64,000 nt of DNA from Phymatolithon calcareum (taxonomy: Eukaryota; Rhodophyta; Florideophyceae; Hapalidiales). Of the stretch, positions 20,027 through 31,099 are shown piece by piece (within the stretch, counting starts at the first letter, position 1; every line of letters begins with the position of its first letter). The position numbers were made by a program, and so were the translations under genes. The stretch spans positions 434,001 to 498,000 of the forward strand of contig OZ345384.1 in NCBI GenBank assembly GCA_977006965.1. The letters are read 5' to 3'. The notes beneath the pieces are model-generated. The model searched no databases. It had not been told where the DNA came from and saw only the letters and a list, made by a program, of their open reading frames with translations.

Positions 20027-20044
20027 ACACACACACACACACAT
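20027..20044. repeat. (AC)n microsatellite
   Basis: Nine AC units between the LTR flank and the start of LINE family B coding sequence. Confidence 0.9.
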
Positions 20045-22840
20045 ACAGGATCTTTAAGTCGCTAATCATCCCGAAATGGGAGTATGCGTTACACGTTACT
20101 CCAATGATAAATCGATTGCTCTCGGCAATCGAGTCGTCAGAGGGCTTGTTCTACAAGAATGTTTTCGGAAAGTATGCCGAACACCGCCGGGACCGAATGC
20201 GAGTTCTGCGCCGCCTGGGACCACCAAAGTTGAGGAGACGTCATCAAGCAGAAAGGCTTGCATTAAGCCTGGTAAGACACAAAAAGCGCCTTGAAGAAAC
20301 AGAAGATTACTTTGGAAGAGATGAGGACAGAAAGGAAGCAATGAAGCATATTGAATATCTCAAGATTTATGAAGACCTGCGACAAGCCCTTCAGAAAGCC
20401 CAGGAGGGATCTGTCACGAAGAAGAGGAGGAGAGAAGAAACAATTAAGGTAAGGGAAAAGAAAGAAGAAGGCAGATCAATGAAGATTAAGCTACCAGGGA
20501 TCCTTTACATAGGAGAAAGAACAACACGTTTAAGTTGCCTAAGGTTGACATTCAACCGAGCACCCCTGTGGAGCAAATCAGTATTAGGTGCCTACTGTGG
20601 GATTACCGCGGTGATCGAACTAGTCGCCTTACAACGTACTCTAGTGTCTATTTTACGGAAAATTTCCCTCAATTGAGGGGCACTTTTCCCTCAATTGAGG
20701 GAAGAGATTCATTTAATTTTTTGCTCATGAAAGCTTCTCGCTATCAAGCACACCAACAGCGCCAAGGTCATAGATGTCTTCAACATGCTTAGTGAAGCAG
20801 TTCCTAACAGTAGAAATGTCGCAAATGCATATTGTGGCACTATCAAGCGTATTACATTGTGAGAACACTATGGTCGAGGTCGTGCATTTTCCATCTCTGC
20901 AGTTGTTTTGTGCAACAAAAGTAGTCATCATGACCTCTTCAGTCATCCATTTACTTTTCTTAGGGGTAACGTGGCGTCCAACACTGCTCTCGAATGGGAA
21001 TGTACGCTCTGGCACAACAGAACGTCGACAAGTGTTGCGCGTGTCAAATGCTATTGATGACTTGCTCTCCCGGCACTTCACAAAACCTTCACTGCGTCAT
21101 GTGCTGCTGACACTCTGCATGGTCACCAGATAATAACAGCTAGCTAAAAACCTAGAAAATCGCCAGAAGAGTTAGATGGCCCCTATGAACTATAGGCGCA
21201 CTTGTTGAATCTCTGCAGAGTCAGCACTCACTAAGTATGAATCCACACATGCAATGCGCCTTATAACGTCATACGCGGCCATAAGACAATACAGAACTGC
21301 CATTCCGTAAACCATCTCGCCTTCAAAATCACTTTGACACAGTGTGCTTTCTGTGGTCATTCGTGGGATCGACATAATCTTGACCGAGGTGACCAGCGTT
21401 ACTGCGCAGCGTACATGTTGCCTAATTCACTTGATTTCACTCTAAATTAAATCAACTGGAGGTATTCTGCCACCGGCATCCCTGTTTTGGAAGAAGAAGG
21501 GCCGGGGAGATACTTTTTCGGCCTTTGTAGACCTCCAGAAAGCGCTCTCAGCGCCGAACTCAACTCTTGCCATGCGGACAAATATTTCGAAAAACTTAAT
21601 ACGCTCTGTCACTGTAGTCTCTTTTTGTCCCTTCTTCTCAGTTTAGTGGACGTCCAACCAGCAAGTTTTCGAAGGTAACTTGCAGAAACATCGTCACCAC
21701 GCAATCGCACTTCGAATGAAATCCAATACCACAATTTTCGGATAAGAAGTCTCTGTTTCTACTGCGCATTTTCCAGAACTGAGAGTATAATCGTCTCTAA
21801 AACGGACATAGAACTTCCGCTTGTACCTTGGCACCCAATGAGCGCACGTATTCGGCTCGCAGTCGGGCGTGATGACATCAAGTTCCCGGTGCGATGTTTG
21901 GTCTCAAGGGTCCTGTAAGACTTAGGCGAGAGTGCTCGGAAGAGGGCTTTTAGAACTTCTGAAGGTTTACCGAAGTTTGTATTCCCTTCTGAGGAGCATG
22001 TGATCTCGACTGCAGACGATAAACAGGCGTTTCGCGATGAAGATTGGCAAGGATGAACACTGTAAGCAGGCCTGGGCCATACCGCGCTTTTGCCGTTGTT
22101 GGCTCGGTTCTAGCTTTTCAGCGTCTGTAATGTCATCGACAGCGTGCTCTGCCTTGACGTTGACAATATGGACTGTCTTAACCTTAGTCTTCTTCAATGG
22201 ATGACGAATCAGAACCCATTTCATTCAATGTGACATGCTTGCGCGACCATTAATGTTTCCCCGACTACATTCTGAACCATACTACTCACCTTTTTTGACT
22301 TCGAAATGGCTCCGCATAGTCTGTAGCACTCTTTTAGACCTCCTAAAGATGCTGCCTTCGTGTGTACTGATGTACCGACCGCGCGCGGCCGGTACTTTTC
22401 TACTGGAATGGCAGGTATGAAACTTCTGAGTGACCAACATATTTTTGTTTCTAGCACCGAACGAAGCGAATTTAAGGTAGTAGTGTGGGTACTCCTCGCA
22501 CAGAAGATGAGCCAGGCTTTACGAATATGGCATGAGCGATCTGTTTCGAATTTGTTTTATGGATTTTTTCGAGCTTTCAAATCGCCCCTAAATTGAGGGA
22601 AATACCCTCAATTGAGGTGGTTCGTAAAATAGACACTAGCGGCGTCGAAGATGAGTGCAGAAATTGAGTTTGAGTGCAAGAGACTTACAGGAGCTCTTGC
22701 TGGGAGAAAATTACGAATCAAGAACGTTTTGATTAGCCAGAGGACTTTAGCATAGATATTATCACAAGAGTTGTCCCGTTACTCCAAGGTGAGGCTTTGG
22801 GAGCTCTCAAAATAAAATCATCAAATATCCCCCAGAGATG
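20045..22840 (+). pseudogene. LINE family B RT C-terminal half, split by a piggyBac-like element
   Basis: Plus frame from RIFKSLIIPKWEYALHVTPM through LRRLGPPKLRRRHQAERLAL to TAVIELVALQRTL at 20640. It resumes after 22635 as AASKMSAEIEFECKRL and ends near 22751. The copy at 32.0-33.1 kb aligns without a gap across the junction, so the element between them is an insertion. The tail (GGCTTTGGGAGCTCTCAAAA, TAAAATCATCAAATATCCCC) follows at about 22795-22840. The frame before the break includes LTR sequence and should not be read as its N-terminus. Confidence 0.88.
20645..22635 (-). mobile_element. PiggyBac-like element, copy 1, CTAG target duplication
   Basis: Ends TGTCTATTTTACG / CGTAAAATAGACA in inverted orientation, flanked by CTAG on both sides (20641-20644, 22636-22639). 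Subterminal palindromes CCCTCAATTGAGGG occur near both ends. Minus-strand remnants of the transposase run N to C: YRPRAVGTSVHTKAASLGGL and GGLKECYRLCGAISKSKK (22.4 kb), then KWVLIRHPLKKTKVK and QLEP-like text (22.2 kb). The C-terminal Cys/His end (CNTLDSATICICD, TVRNCFTKHVEDI) lies at 20.8 kb. Many stops; defective. It shares N-terminal text with copies at 57.2 and 61.9 kb. Confidence 0.82.
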
Positions 22841-23156
22841 CTGTACAGTGAAGGTCACGAAACTCGACATTGATATGCTAAAGCGCTTCGTGGTGGATGA
22901 CTTTGGTGCAAAAAACAGTCGAAGAATTAATGAAGAAAAGGAAATCTCTCGGCAAAGGCGTACTGAGTGCTACATTTTCTGGCGGTAGCCGCAGGACCCG
23001 ATAATAAAAACATAAAATTTCTCGCTGTATCAAGACGCCAGACTATTAGTAGAGTTGGCACAAAAGCGGTAGAGGAAATTTGCAAAGAGAAACCGCTCGA
23101 AGTACTCAACTTCGTGAACAATGAGGGCCTGTTTGGAAAAATCCCCAGGCTCTAAC

Positions 23157-23522
23157 TTAAGTTAACGTTTTCTGAAAATAAAGTAAAGAAAGAAGGAAGG
23201 CTTTCGAAAGGTCCAGGACTGCAAGTTGCCTTAGGCCCTTTCTGACGGCTGTAATAGTGTTCAGGACGGCATTGTGGCACACGGATGACTTCTTCAACTC
23301 CGTCTGTATCTTCTTAAACTTGTAGCGTTTTCTGAGGACCTTCCGTGCATGTGAAACGAGTGCGATAGGCCTGTAGTTCGATGAGACTTTTGGGTCTCCT
23401 TTATTGCAGAAAGGGAGTAGGGTTATTAGATTCCAAAGTTTTAGTGTTCCTTTCGGGCGTCTACATGCTTTCCAAAGCGATAAAATGAATTTGGCAGATA
23501 GGATCGGAGCAGCTTGGAACAT
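23157..23522 (-). pseudogene. LINE RT N-terminal fragment (unassigned family)
   Basis: Minus frame with WNLITLLPFCNKGDPKVSSN, YRPIALVSHARKV and motif A remnant LAVLDLSKAF, then truncation at 23157. No other domains. A piece of family E tail (CCCTCACTAGGGCGGCT, 23556-23627, inverted) follows. Confidence 0.7.
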
Positions 23523-23629
23523 TTCAGGAGAAATGCACTCGTGCCGTTGGCTTTTCTTCCCTCACTAGGGCGGCTCCACTCCTATGTCTGGTATTCTATC
23601 AGAGCCCCTAGCATGTACTCGGTTGTTTA

Positions 23630-24178
23630 TCTGGGAGTACTGCAGCCCGCCCACGGAGACCTGATGGTAGCCGTTAATCGCTGCGTTGAAACAGCATGGT
23701 TCCGCTTCCGAGAACTCAAACGGATTCTTACGGTCAAGATCCTATCCCAGGATCTCCGATTACGTATCCTGCGTTCCTCTGTCCTATCAACTCTCTTCAA
23801 CGTTTGCGAATCATGGAAGCCAACTGAAAATGTTCCCAAAAAAGTCAGATCCACAAGAGCCAAGATGTTGTCCGGAATATCGGGAAGATCAATTGCCGAC
23901 GAGTCTAGAAACCCCACTGTCGATGTGGTATTTTGCGCCAGAAGCTTTCGATGGATTTGGTTTTGGACATATTCTTGGGATGGACGAAAGTTGCTTGGTT
24001 CGTCAAGTGGTACTTCACTACGTCCGACCAACCCCAGAGTCAATTTTTGGCGCATTCCCAGACCTTGACATGCAAGCAGCAGTCAAACTCGCAACAAGCA
24101 GATTAGAGGGAAAGAAGCTTAGATCCTCACAGCGTTTCTAGACCCACAAGGGCAATACGCAAAATGAATGAATGAAGC
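23630..24178 (+). pseudogene. LINE family G RT 3' part with (TGAA)n tail
   Basis: A different RT clade from families A-F. It has a thumb-like YLGVLQPAHGDLMVAVNRCV, the LRLRILRSSVLSTLFNVCES block (typical of tvl.TLLyG.EtW regions) and a C-terminal tail region. It ends in TGAATGAATGAA at about 24165-24176. The same 3' end lies at 40.06-40.21 kb. Interior frameshifts; not functional. Confidence 0.72.
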
Positions 24179-24184
24179 TGCGCA

Positions 24185-25640
24185 TAGTACATTCAAGCCC
24201 CTGGTATCAGCTTGGGTTCCAAAAATGGAAGAGCACTGAGCTGGCAATCATTAGAGCCACTGAGGTACGGAAAGATGATCAGAGATATTTAGTAGTATTG
24301 GACCATATTTCTGCCTACGATACAGTTCCGAGAGTACACTCGGTGAACAGAATGCGGCAAGTACTGCCCACGGAGGTCTGCGCAATGGCCTAGGCGTTCT
24401 TGACACAATCCTGGGTAGCAAGAATTGGTGATGCGAACAGAAACTGGTTTCTAGGGATAGGGGGGGGGGGTTCCTCAAGGGTCCCCGCTCAGTCCAAGCC
24501 TCTACAAAATCTTCATTGATGACTTCGCCGAGCGTATGAGCCGGGCATCAAAAACAACAGCTGAATTTTCGGTTATCCATTTCGAGGACGATGTTCTTCT
24601 TTCTGCGAAAGCCCCCTCTGCATTGCGAGGCCTATTTGATAGAGCTAACCAATGGGAACAAGAGTGAGAGATGACATGGGGCCCAAGACAGGGGAAAAAC
24701 AAAGTCCTCGAATCAGAGGAAACATTGGGCAAGACATTCAAGATGGCAAACAAGGTTCTGGTACACGTTCCGGAGGTCACGTATCTCAGAGTATCCCTAG
24801 ACGCCGGAGGAGTCCCAGAATCGCAAATATTGCAACGACTAAAGAAAGCAAGGACGGCCGTGTACGAGTTGCGTACACTCGGAGTGTTCAAGGAAGGACT
24901 AAGTATACAGAAGTGAATTCAGATATACAAATCGATAGTACAACCACGCTTTGAGTACGCAATGCACTTAACGCCCTGGACAGAAGAAGTACAAAATGTC
25001 GTCAAGGAAGTAAAAGTAAAATTCTTTAACCAAGTATTCGGGCCTCTGGCCCGAGGGATGACGGACAGGCTCCGTCTCCCGTGCCGGATTCGAACTGCCT
25101 CACATGGACGAGAAATCATGGCCTTCAAAATGATGAGAAGTAACAAGGCGAAAGAACGAATGTATTCGAAAGAACCGCCTGAAAGCAGAAACAACCATGA
25201 ATGGCAGTACACAAGGAAAATGGATGATTCCATAAGACAAGATACGAGAATTGCCAGCAATCCTCAAGTTCCCCAAGGTGAAGCACAGGCACCTCGCGCT
25301 GCACTATGCTCGTGGAAGATTCCCACAGGAGTCAACAACGAGTACGGCTGAAGAATTCGGCACTAGAGTACACAGCACATGGAGACCCTTGAACTCACGC
25401 TAGCAGGGTAGGACCTGGAAGGAGAAAAAAGACTGGACACAGAAAAGGCGCTATTCGCAGATGGCAAGGCGAAAAGCGGTTGAACCAAGCCTCAGCAATC
25501 CCTTAGAGGACTGAGATAGGATTACATGGAATCCTAAGTTTTCCCGTTCTCCATTCTGGTGGGCGTTTCGTGAACTGCACAAAAAGGTAGGTAGCATCTG
25601 AGGAAGTCTTACCATATCTTCGGAAGTGTCGCAAAACGGC
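24185..25640 (+). pseudogene. LINE family E reverse transcriptase, palm to 3' tail, decayed
   Basis: Plus strand: LGFQKWKSTELAIIRATEV, motif A as VLDHISAYDTVPR, and a motif B region broken by an 11-G run at 24460-24470. Motif C is mutated to HFEDDVLLSAKAP. Then VPEVTYLRVSLDAGGV, IVQPRFEYAMHLTPW and FFNQVFGPLARGMT, with a stop near 25350. The tail GCATCTGAGGAAGTCTTACC to TCTTCGGAAG lies at 25590-25635. Several stops and frameshifts. Confidence 0.85.
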
Positions 25641-26150
25641 AATGAACAGTTCAGAACAAAGAGAGTTTATTACCTTTCGGGCGTTCAGCGTTTTAGAACC
25701 TCGCGAAGGTCCACGTCCTGTTCAAGAATGTCGTCACACACCAATTAGTCTTAGTGATCCGTTAAGACCCCTGGTTTCCCGAACGGGGACCGGGCATTGC
25801 GAGACGCCTACACCAGCCATTTCTCTCCGTGTGCTCCCGGAAGGAGCACTGAGCCGACTAAGACTTGGTGATTCTTATTCCGACTGCCTTCCGACACAAT
25901 GCTGTGCTCGGGTGCTGTCGCATTTATACCATTCCGAATCTGGTCATCGGCGCTGGAGTGTGAAGCGGCGCTCATCCAGTTAGACTGTCTCCGAATTTAC
26001 TGTCTTGTTATGAGAAACAGGCGGCAGTGTGCGGGACGGAGCTACTTGAGACCCGCTGTTTCTTGTCTTCTCGACAGCGATTATTCCCGACCTCGAATTT
26101 GCGGCAGGAAGAATGTGGGGCTTATTTGAAAGATACTTTTTTATAATTCA
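25641..26150. other. No recognisable gene
   Basis: Mixed-composition sequence between a LINE tail and the R1 repeat. Short frames without recognisable domains. Confidence 0.4.
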
Positions 26151-26560
26151 TGTTTTCTCCCATGGGAAGGCCGGAGTACAGCTCTTGCCATTTCGTAATA
26201 CCCTTCATTGGAGCGGGGGAAAATTCCTGACTCTGCTCTTGTCTCCTTCCTGTGACGCACAGGTGCACGCGTGGCCGGACTAGTTATGAAATCCGCTTAA
26301 ATTCCCAAAATTTCTTCGAAATACGACGACGGAGGGGTTGAGTCTGGCATTTCGAGCGTGGCGCATTCTCGATTCGCCGAGTCCCAGGTGGGCGCGTTCG
26401 CGATCGCGCCAGCCATTTCGGACGGGATTGCCGCCGAAAAAAGCGCTTTGTGCATCTGGATCGCTGCGGCCACTTGCGCCGGAAATTTGTCGTGTCGTTT
26501 GTCGTTTGTCGTCCGTTCGGTCCGGTCAGCCTCTCTCCTGCTCCTTTTTCTTATAGTCCG
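26150..26560 (-). repeat. Coding-like repeat R1, copy 1 (unknown protein C-terminus)
   Basis: Minus strand encodes QVAAAIQMHKALFSAAIPSE, MAGAIANAPTWDSANRECAT and LEMPDS, then FEEILGI-stop at about 26297. The same text, about 60-70% identical by eye, is at 56771-57000. The conserved Ala-rich helical end and the matching stop in two dispersed copies suggest a real protein carried by a repeat. I do not recognise the family. Upstream frame continuity (DRTERTTND) is uncertain. Confidence 0.6.
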
Positions 26561-26867
26561 TGGTCCACAGTTTGACTGTACAAAAAACCACCTCTGGTCT
26601 CCTTTGGGACGTCGAGGGAGTAAAATGGTACACGTCAATGTGTCACGCAAGGGGTCCGACTTACAGGGGGTGCTTACTCTACTGTATAGGGATGACATGG
26701 CCTGCATATGTGATGAGGAAAGACGATTATTCAATTCATGAAAGATTGATGCCATGAGTTGCTGCACATTGCAAATGGAATATTGATTCCAAAAGCAAGC
26801 CTTTCTCGAATCCAAAGAATGTTGGTTCGGCCTGAATTCAATGAGCAAGAACAAGGGGCTCCCACAG

Positions 26868-26935
26868 GGTTGTAGTTTCCCCGAGCATCAGCAGATGCGT
26901 TGGTAACTTTTAACCAAAAATCTACTTTCCTTCTT
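26868..26935 (+). mobile_element. LINE family D tail
   Basis: GTTTCCCCGAGCATCAGCAG, ATGCGTTGGTAAC, TTTTAACCAAAAATCTAC, TTCCTTCTTCTTC. Only the extreme 3' end is recognisable. Confidence 0.65.
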
Positions 26936-27088
26936 CTTCACAATGTTCTAGCCCTCTATGGCCCCTAATTCAATTTGAAAACTTTTTCAGCTCCCCATAT
27001 TTACACTCAGCAGACACCTTTTGCTCGCCTTAAGAAAGCATAAAGCCTATAGATTTCGATAACCCTCCTCTTTTCTATACATTGCAAA

Positions 27089-28150
27089 ATGATATTCACC
27101 ATCTACCTTCTCGCCATTGCTGGCGCTGCCTTCGGAGCAACCACCCCATATTATTCTGCACCGGCTCCGGCCACATCGGGGACAGGACCAGCTCCACGGG
27201 CTGGTGGACCCCCAAATGCAGTTCTGCCAGCCGATGCACCAGCACCCGCAACATCGGTGTCGCAGCCACCAATGGGTTCGTATCCCACCGCCACCCCATG
27301 CCCGAAAAACAAGGGTGGTTCTTCGTCCTCTAGCGGGTCTATGCCGCCATCGTCGTCTGCCCCTAGATACTACTCTCCGGCCAGCTCGACATACAAACCC
27401 AAAAGGCATGCGCCCAAGAGCGGTTCCGGTACAACCTCCCCGACTAAGACCCCGTGCCCTACTGCAAGACCCAGGTACTCCACATCGGGAAGTTCGCAAT
27501 CTGCATACATGCCTCCGTCTCCCGCTTATGCCCCAGCCCCGGCTCCCTATTCTGGTCCAGTGAACGCTCAGCCCATGCCCGCACCCGTTCCGATGGCAAA
27601 CCCAGCACCTGCCACAAGCGGTGCTGCTCCCGCTCCCCCCGCCGGCCCGGCTGCACCCGCCCCGTCCGCATCGCCAACTCCTGTGACCGGATCCTCTGTC
27701 GTAACTGCCGACGGTGCGGAGTCCGGTGCCGTCGGAGACACCTCTGTTTCCGTCGCTGCTGACAAAAATTCTGGAGTGGCTTCTGCTAACTCCGACGAGG
27801 ACGGAGCTGCACTTGCTGCTGCCCAGGTGGGCGCGGCTTTTGGACTGTCAACATCTTCAAGATAGGCGTACACTGACGGCAATGGCGTGCAGTACTATCA
27901 GGATCCAGCCACCGGCCAGTGGTACTATTACCCATACCCGAGCCCTGCCCCTTCCTCTTCTCCCGCACCGGCTCCTGGTAGTTCTATTGCGCTTGATGGT
28001 GGTGTCGCGGCAAATGGCAAGGGGGACAACTCTGTGTCGGCCGGTGCATCTAAGGACCAGGCGGCTGCTTCTGGAAACGGTCTCAATGCCGTTTTTGCTG
28101 CCGCGCTTGCCTTGCCAGGAGCACCCACTGCCCTCGGATTTGCAGTGTAA
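27089..28150 (+). CDS. Secreted Pro/Ala/Ser-rich protein, interrupted by one TAG
   Basis: ATG at 27089. The signal peptide MIFTIYLLAIAGAAFGA is followed by a mucin/extensin-like region of Ala-Pro, Ser and Tyr (SYPTATPCPKN, SPAYAPAPAPYSGPV). The frame meets TAG at 27863-27865, then stays open in the same frame to 28150 with DGNGVQYYQDPATGQWYYYP and a second Ala-rich end. The two ends look duplicated (GDTSVSVAADKNSGVASAN versus GDNSVSAGASKDQAAASGN). Three readings: a 258-aa protein ending at TAG; a nonsense-mutated 353-aa protein; or a 39-nt intron 27827-27865 (CAG|GTGGGC ... TAG), which removes the stop in frame. Likely cell-wall or extracellular matrix. No catalytic domain. Confidence 0.72.
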
Positions 28151-28352
28151 GGAAATGTTTGGGGATATCAGATGCAGTGAGTGTTTTAGAAATCCTTTTA
28201 TTGCAGTAACATTACCTGGGTAGATATTAGTAGCGCCTCGTCTGGATACGAAAATACACTTCTACACGATTTGTTAATTTCTGCGGAGCCTCCTAACATT
28301 TTTGTAGTTGCTGTCAAGTGTTTCGCGCTAGTGCAGATACTAAAGTCTTCTT

Positions 28353-28648
28353 ACCACCTGTGGTACAGTGGTAAAACTGCCTCCGCGCACCTGTGCGCAT
28401 ATTTCGGTATGATACAGGCAGGAATGTTGAGGTCGCCGGTTCGAGTCCTGTCACAAGCAAGAATTGAATTAATGTTCCGGAAAGGGCACACGGATGTCGC
28501 CGTGGAGTGGTGTGCAGCAGTACTAGCGCGAAGCAGATACGCGAGTACCAGGAATGGATCCATATCAGGAACATTTAGAGGACCCCTAGATGTTGAATAA
28601 TGTACACTTTGTGTAATTCGAATAACCTGCAATAAACAAACAAACAAA
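28353..28648 (+). mobile_element. tRNA-derived SINE with perfect 12-bp target duplication
   Basis: TAAAGTCTTCTT flanks the unit (28341-28352 and 28649-28660). The head carries Pol III promoter-like boxes: TGGTACAGTGG (box A, 28361-28371) and GGTTCGAGTCC (box B, 28438-28448). The spacing between them, 66 bp, is longer than in a plain tRNA. A non-tRNA body and an AATAAACAAACAAACAAA tail follow. Size, promoter, (CAAA)n tail and duplication together define a SINE of about 296 bp. Mobilising LINE unknown. Confidence 0.85.
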
Positions 28649-28660
28649 TAAAGTCTTCTT

Positions 28661-30070
28661 TTCGCACTTCGCCTTCAATGCCTGATCAATTGAAGACGCT
28701 ATATGAATTACGACAGAAGATGTACACTATTGTGGGTAGCGCCTGCGGAAGCCTTGCACAATTATTTGTAAGCCAGCGGGGCTTTTGAAAATAGACTTGC
28801 CAACAAAATGTAAAAAATTGCTGTGCGTATGAAGAAGAAAAGTAGATTCTATTTTGTTTTAACAATATTCAGCATAGAAATTTTAGTCATTTTAGCTATG
28901 AAGTCGGTGCTGACCCTTTCTGGCCCTTAACGGATGTCGAATGGACTACACCCACGGTATGCATCACGGTAGGAAGGAGCGGGAAAGGCAGGGATATGTA
29001 CGCATTTGTTGTTATGTCTGAGCGGAAAGGAAAACAAAGCAGAGGAAAATATTCCGAAAAAGCAATTCGTAAGAGACTCTGACACCGGCGATGGATCCAC
29101 GATTGCCAGTAAGGCCATCCGAGAGCTGGATCTGTGATAGCAGTTCCAAAGGAAATCTCTCTCCTTAATGTATTCACTTTCGGAAAATGACATTATTGCC
29201 AAAGGATCGTTGTTTCTCGAAATAATGATCCTTTCTATCATAGGATAATCCGCCACCGTCTATTCTTAATAAGTGGATGTCCATGGTGGGCCAGGTCTGA
29301 TATCCAGATACCAAGGATATTCTGTATGATAACTCTTGTGGTACACGTGTATGTGCTATCATGGACGAAAGCAGTTATTTTTAGGAACAAATATCGACAC
29401 TGTTGTAGCAGCTGAGAAGTTGATTATCAAAACTATCTAAAAGTATCAACTTGTGCCATTGCCAACAACATGCATGTTGTGCACACCTCTTGATTTGTGT
29501 CATCGATGTCGATCAGTATTCTTGGTCTCAAAAATATTATTGACAGGGAATCTTTGTGTCTCATGTTTCATGATGACAAGTCAGATCTTATATTTGCTGA
29601 CAGTTGATATTCAATGATGTATCAATGAAAATGAGTTGTATCATTACTTGAGCGGTTCTATATTTATTCTCTATGATATTGTTGACAGGATATCACTCTT
29701 TGGGGACAAAATATCATCAGCTGCATCAAAGCACGCCACATCGACCCTCATGTCTCATCGAGTTGAAGAATATGACATAAATTGAAAAACTGTTTTCGCA
29801 ATTGCTGTATTCGTAGCTGTGAATCCTTAAATTTAGATAGATTTAAGGAAATTCTATTCTGAACATCGAGGATTTTCGAAATGCGAAGATCCAGTAAACG
29901 AGGACGCACTGGGAGACAAATCATGATTGAGTAGTAGGATAAAGGCCAAGCCAATAAGACTAAAACACACTCAAAGTCGTACACGTGGCTCATTATTATT
30001 CGCCAAGTAATATTCGTGTATGCCATGGTGGCATTGTTGCTTTGCTGGCGCCAGCCAAGCATGATGCGCC
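28661..30070. other. Gene-poor stretch
   Basis: AT-rich. A minus-strand frame at 28927-29256 starts with GTG and has no domain. A short AGAAGAAAAGTAGATT near 28835 recalls a family D end. No gene supported. Confidence 0.45.
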
Positions 30071-30160
30071 GTGGGGCACAGAACGAGATCGGTATACAAA
30101 GAGCGGAACACAATCATTTTTGTTCCGATCGAGAACTTCAAGCACTCTGTGAGATTCGAA

Positions 30161-30976
30161 ATGTGTCAAGCATGGTCAACCTGTTCGCGCAGCCCACGCT
30201 TTGCGAAGTCAATCCGTTCCGTTGTCGCACTGATCTCGTTCTTGCTCACAGTTGCGCATGCAGAGAGTTGCATTAGGCAGTCGAAAGACAAATCAAAGCA
30301 TCCAGATTTTTTCTGCTTCGTCAATGTCACTGTCTCCCCTCATTCCAAATGCTCCGTCAGAGTAACCGAACGATTTCTCTTTCCCCACACGATTGACAAA
30401 CCTACATATCGCATCTTCTCGTTCATCCCAGATGTACAGACTGTATCACATGTGAACCTTACACGGCAAAACAAAAAAGTTGACGTTGAGCTACGAGGGC
30501 AAGGGGAAAGTGATGTGCGCGTCTCGCTCGGATCGGAGAAATCAGCAAAGCCGGTTCTGTTTCAGCTCTCATACGAAGTTTCCGACGGCATGCTCCGCCT
30601 GAAGGAGATATGCAACAATACTAATCTTGACGAAATGACACTGGGTGCAACGTATTTGTCCTGGATATCCTCGAAATTTGACAGGGTAATTGACGAGCTT
30701 CAAGTGCGCTTTGTCACTCAAGACCAAGAAGACAGTCTTTCAAGTCCTAACAATGATTTCAATGTCACAAGGATCTCTCAAACAGAAATCGTCGCACGAG
30801 CTTTGAATGTGTCTGGCAGAATAAATGTCTACGCGCGTCGAAATATTACAACAGTCTGTCCGAAGGAACTCTCAACTTGCCCAGTGGGACCCAGGCGAAA
30901 TTTATCTTGGATTGCAATCCCATTTGCAGTTGGTTTCTTTGTTGTATGTATAGTATGCCTCGCTACGAAAAATTGA
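30161..30976 (+). CDS. Type I membrane protein of unknown function, 271 aa
   Basis: The open frame extends upstream to a GTG, but the ATG at 30161 gives a proper signal peptide (KSIRSVVALISFLLTVAHAE), so I choose it. A C-terminal transmembrane segment (WIAIPFAVGFFVVCIVCLA, about residues 249-267) leaves a very short cytosolic tail. The extracellular part has several N-x-S/T sites and even Cys pairs. The stretch FQLSYEVSDGMLRLKEIC...LGATYLSWISSKFDRVIDEL resembles the Y-x-V...W...I-x-x-(V/L)-x-V pattern of DUF2207-type membrane proteins, only loosely. A broken paralogue lies at 35.6-36.9 kb on the other strand, showing a small gene family. Intact host gene; role unknown. Confidence 0.78.
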   Translation: MCQAWSTCSRSPRFAKSIRSVVALISFLLTVAHAESCIRQSKDKSKHPDFFCFVNVTVSPHSKCSVRVTERFLFPHTIDKPTYRIFSFIPDVQTVSHVNLTRQNKKVDVELRGQGESDVRVSLGSEKSAKPVLFQLSYEVSDGMLRLKEICNNTNLDEMTLGATYLSWISSKFDRVIDELQVRFVTQDQEDSLSSPNNDFNVTRISQTEIVARALNVSGRINVYARRNITTVCPKELSTCPVGPRRNLSWIAIPFAVGFFVVCIVCLATKN

Positions 30977-31099
30977 AGACGATGACGACGCTGAAGAAAG
31001 AATCCAGGAGCATTGTTTTGCGAGCTGATATGGTGATGTTTATTCACTTTTTGAGAGTCCCGAAACCTCACTCCAAGTCGGGTAGCTTTTTCGTTCGGT

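Noticed and set aside
19846-20640. A 276-codon frame starting at 19846 as one protein
   Set aside because: The first part is LTR sequence and the rest is the C-terminal part of a LINE RT; the start codon is not native.
30071-30160. N-terminal extension of the type I membrane protein
   Set aside because: Begins with GTG and would bury the signal peptide; ATG at 30161 fits.
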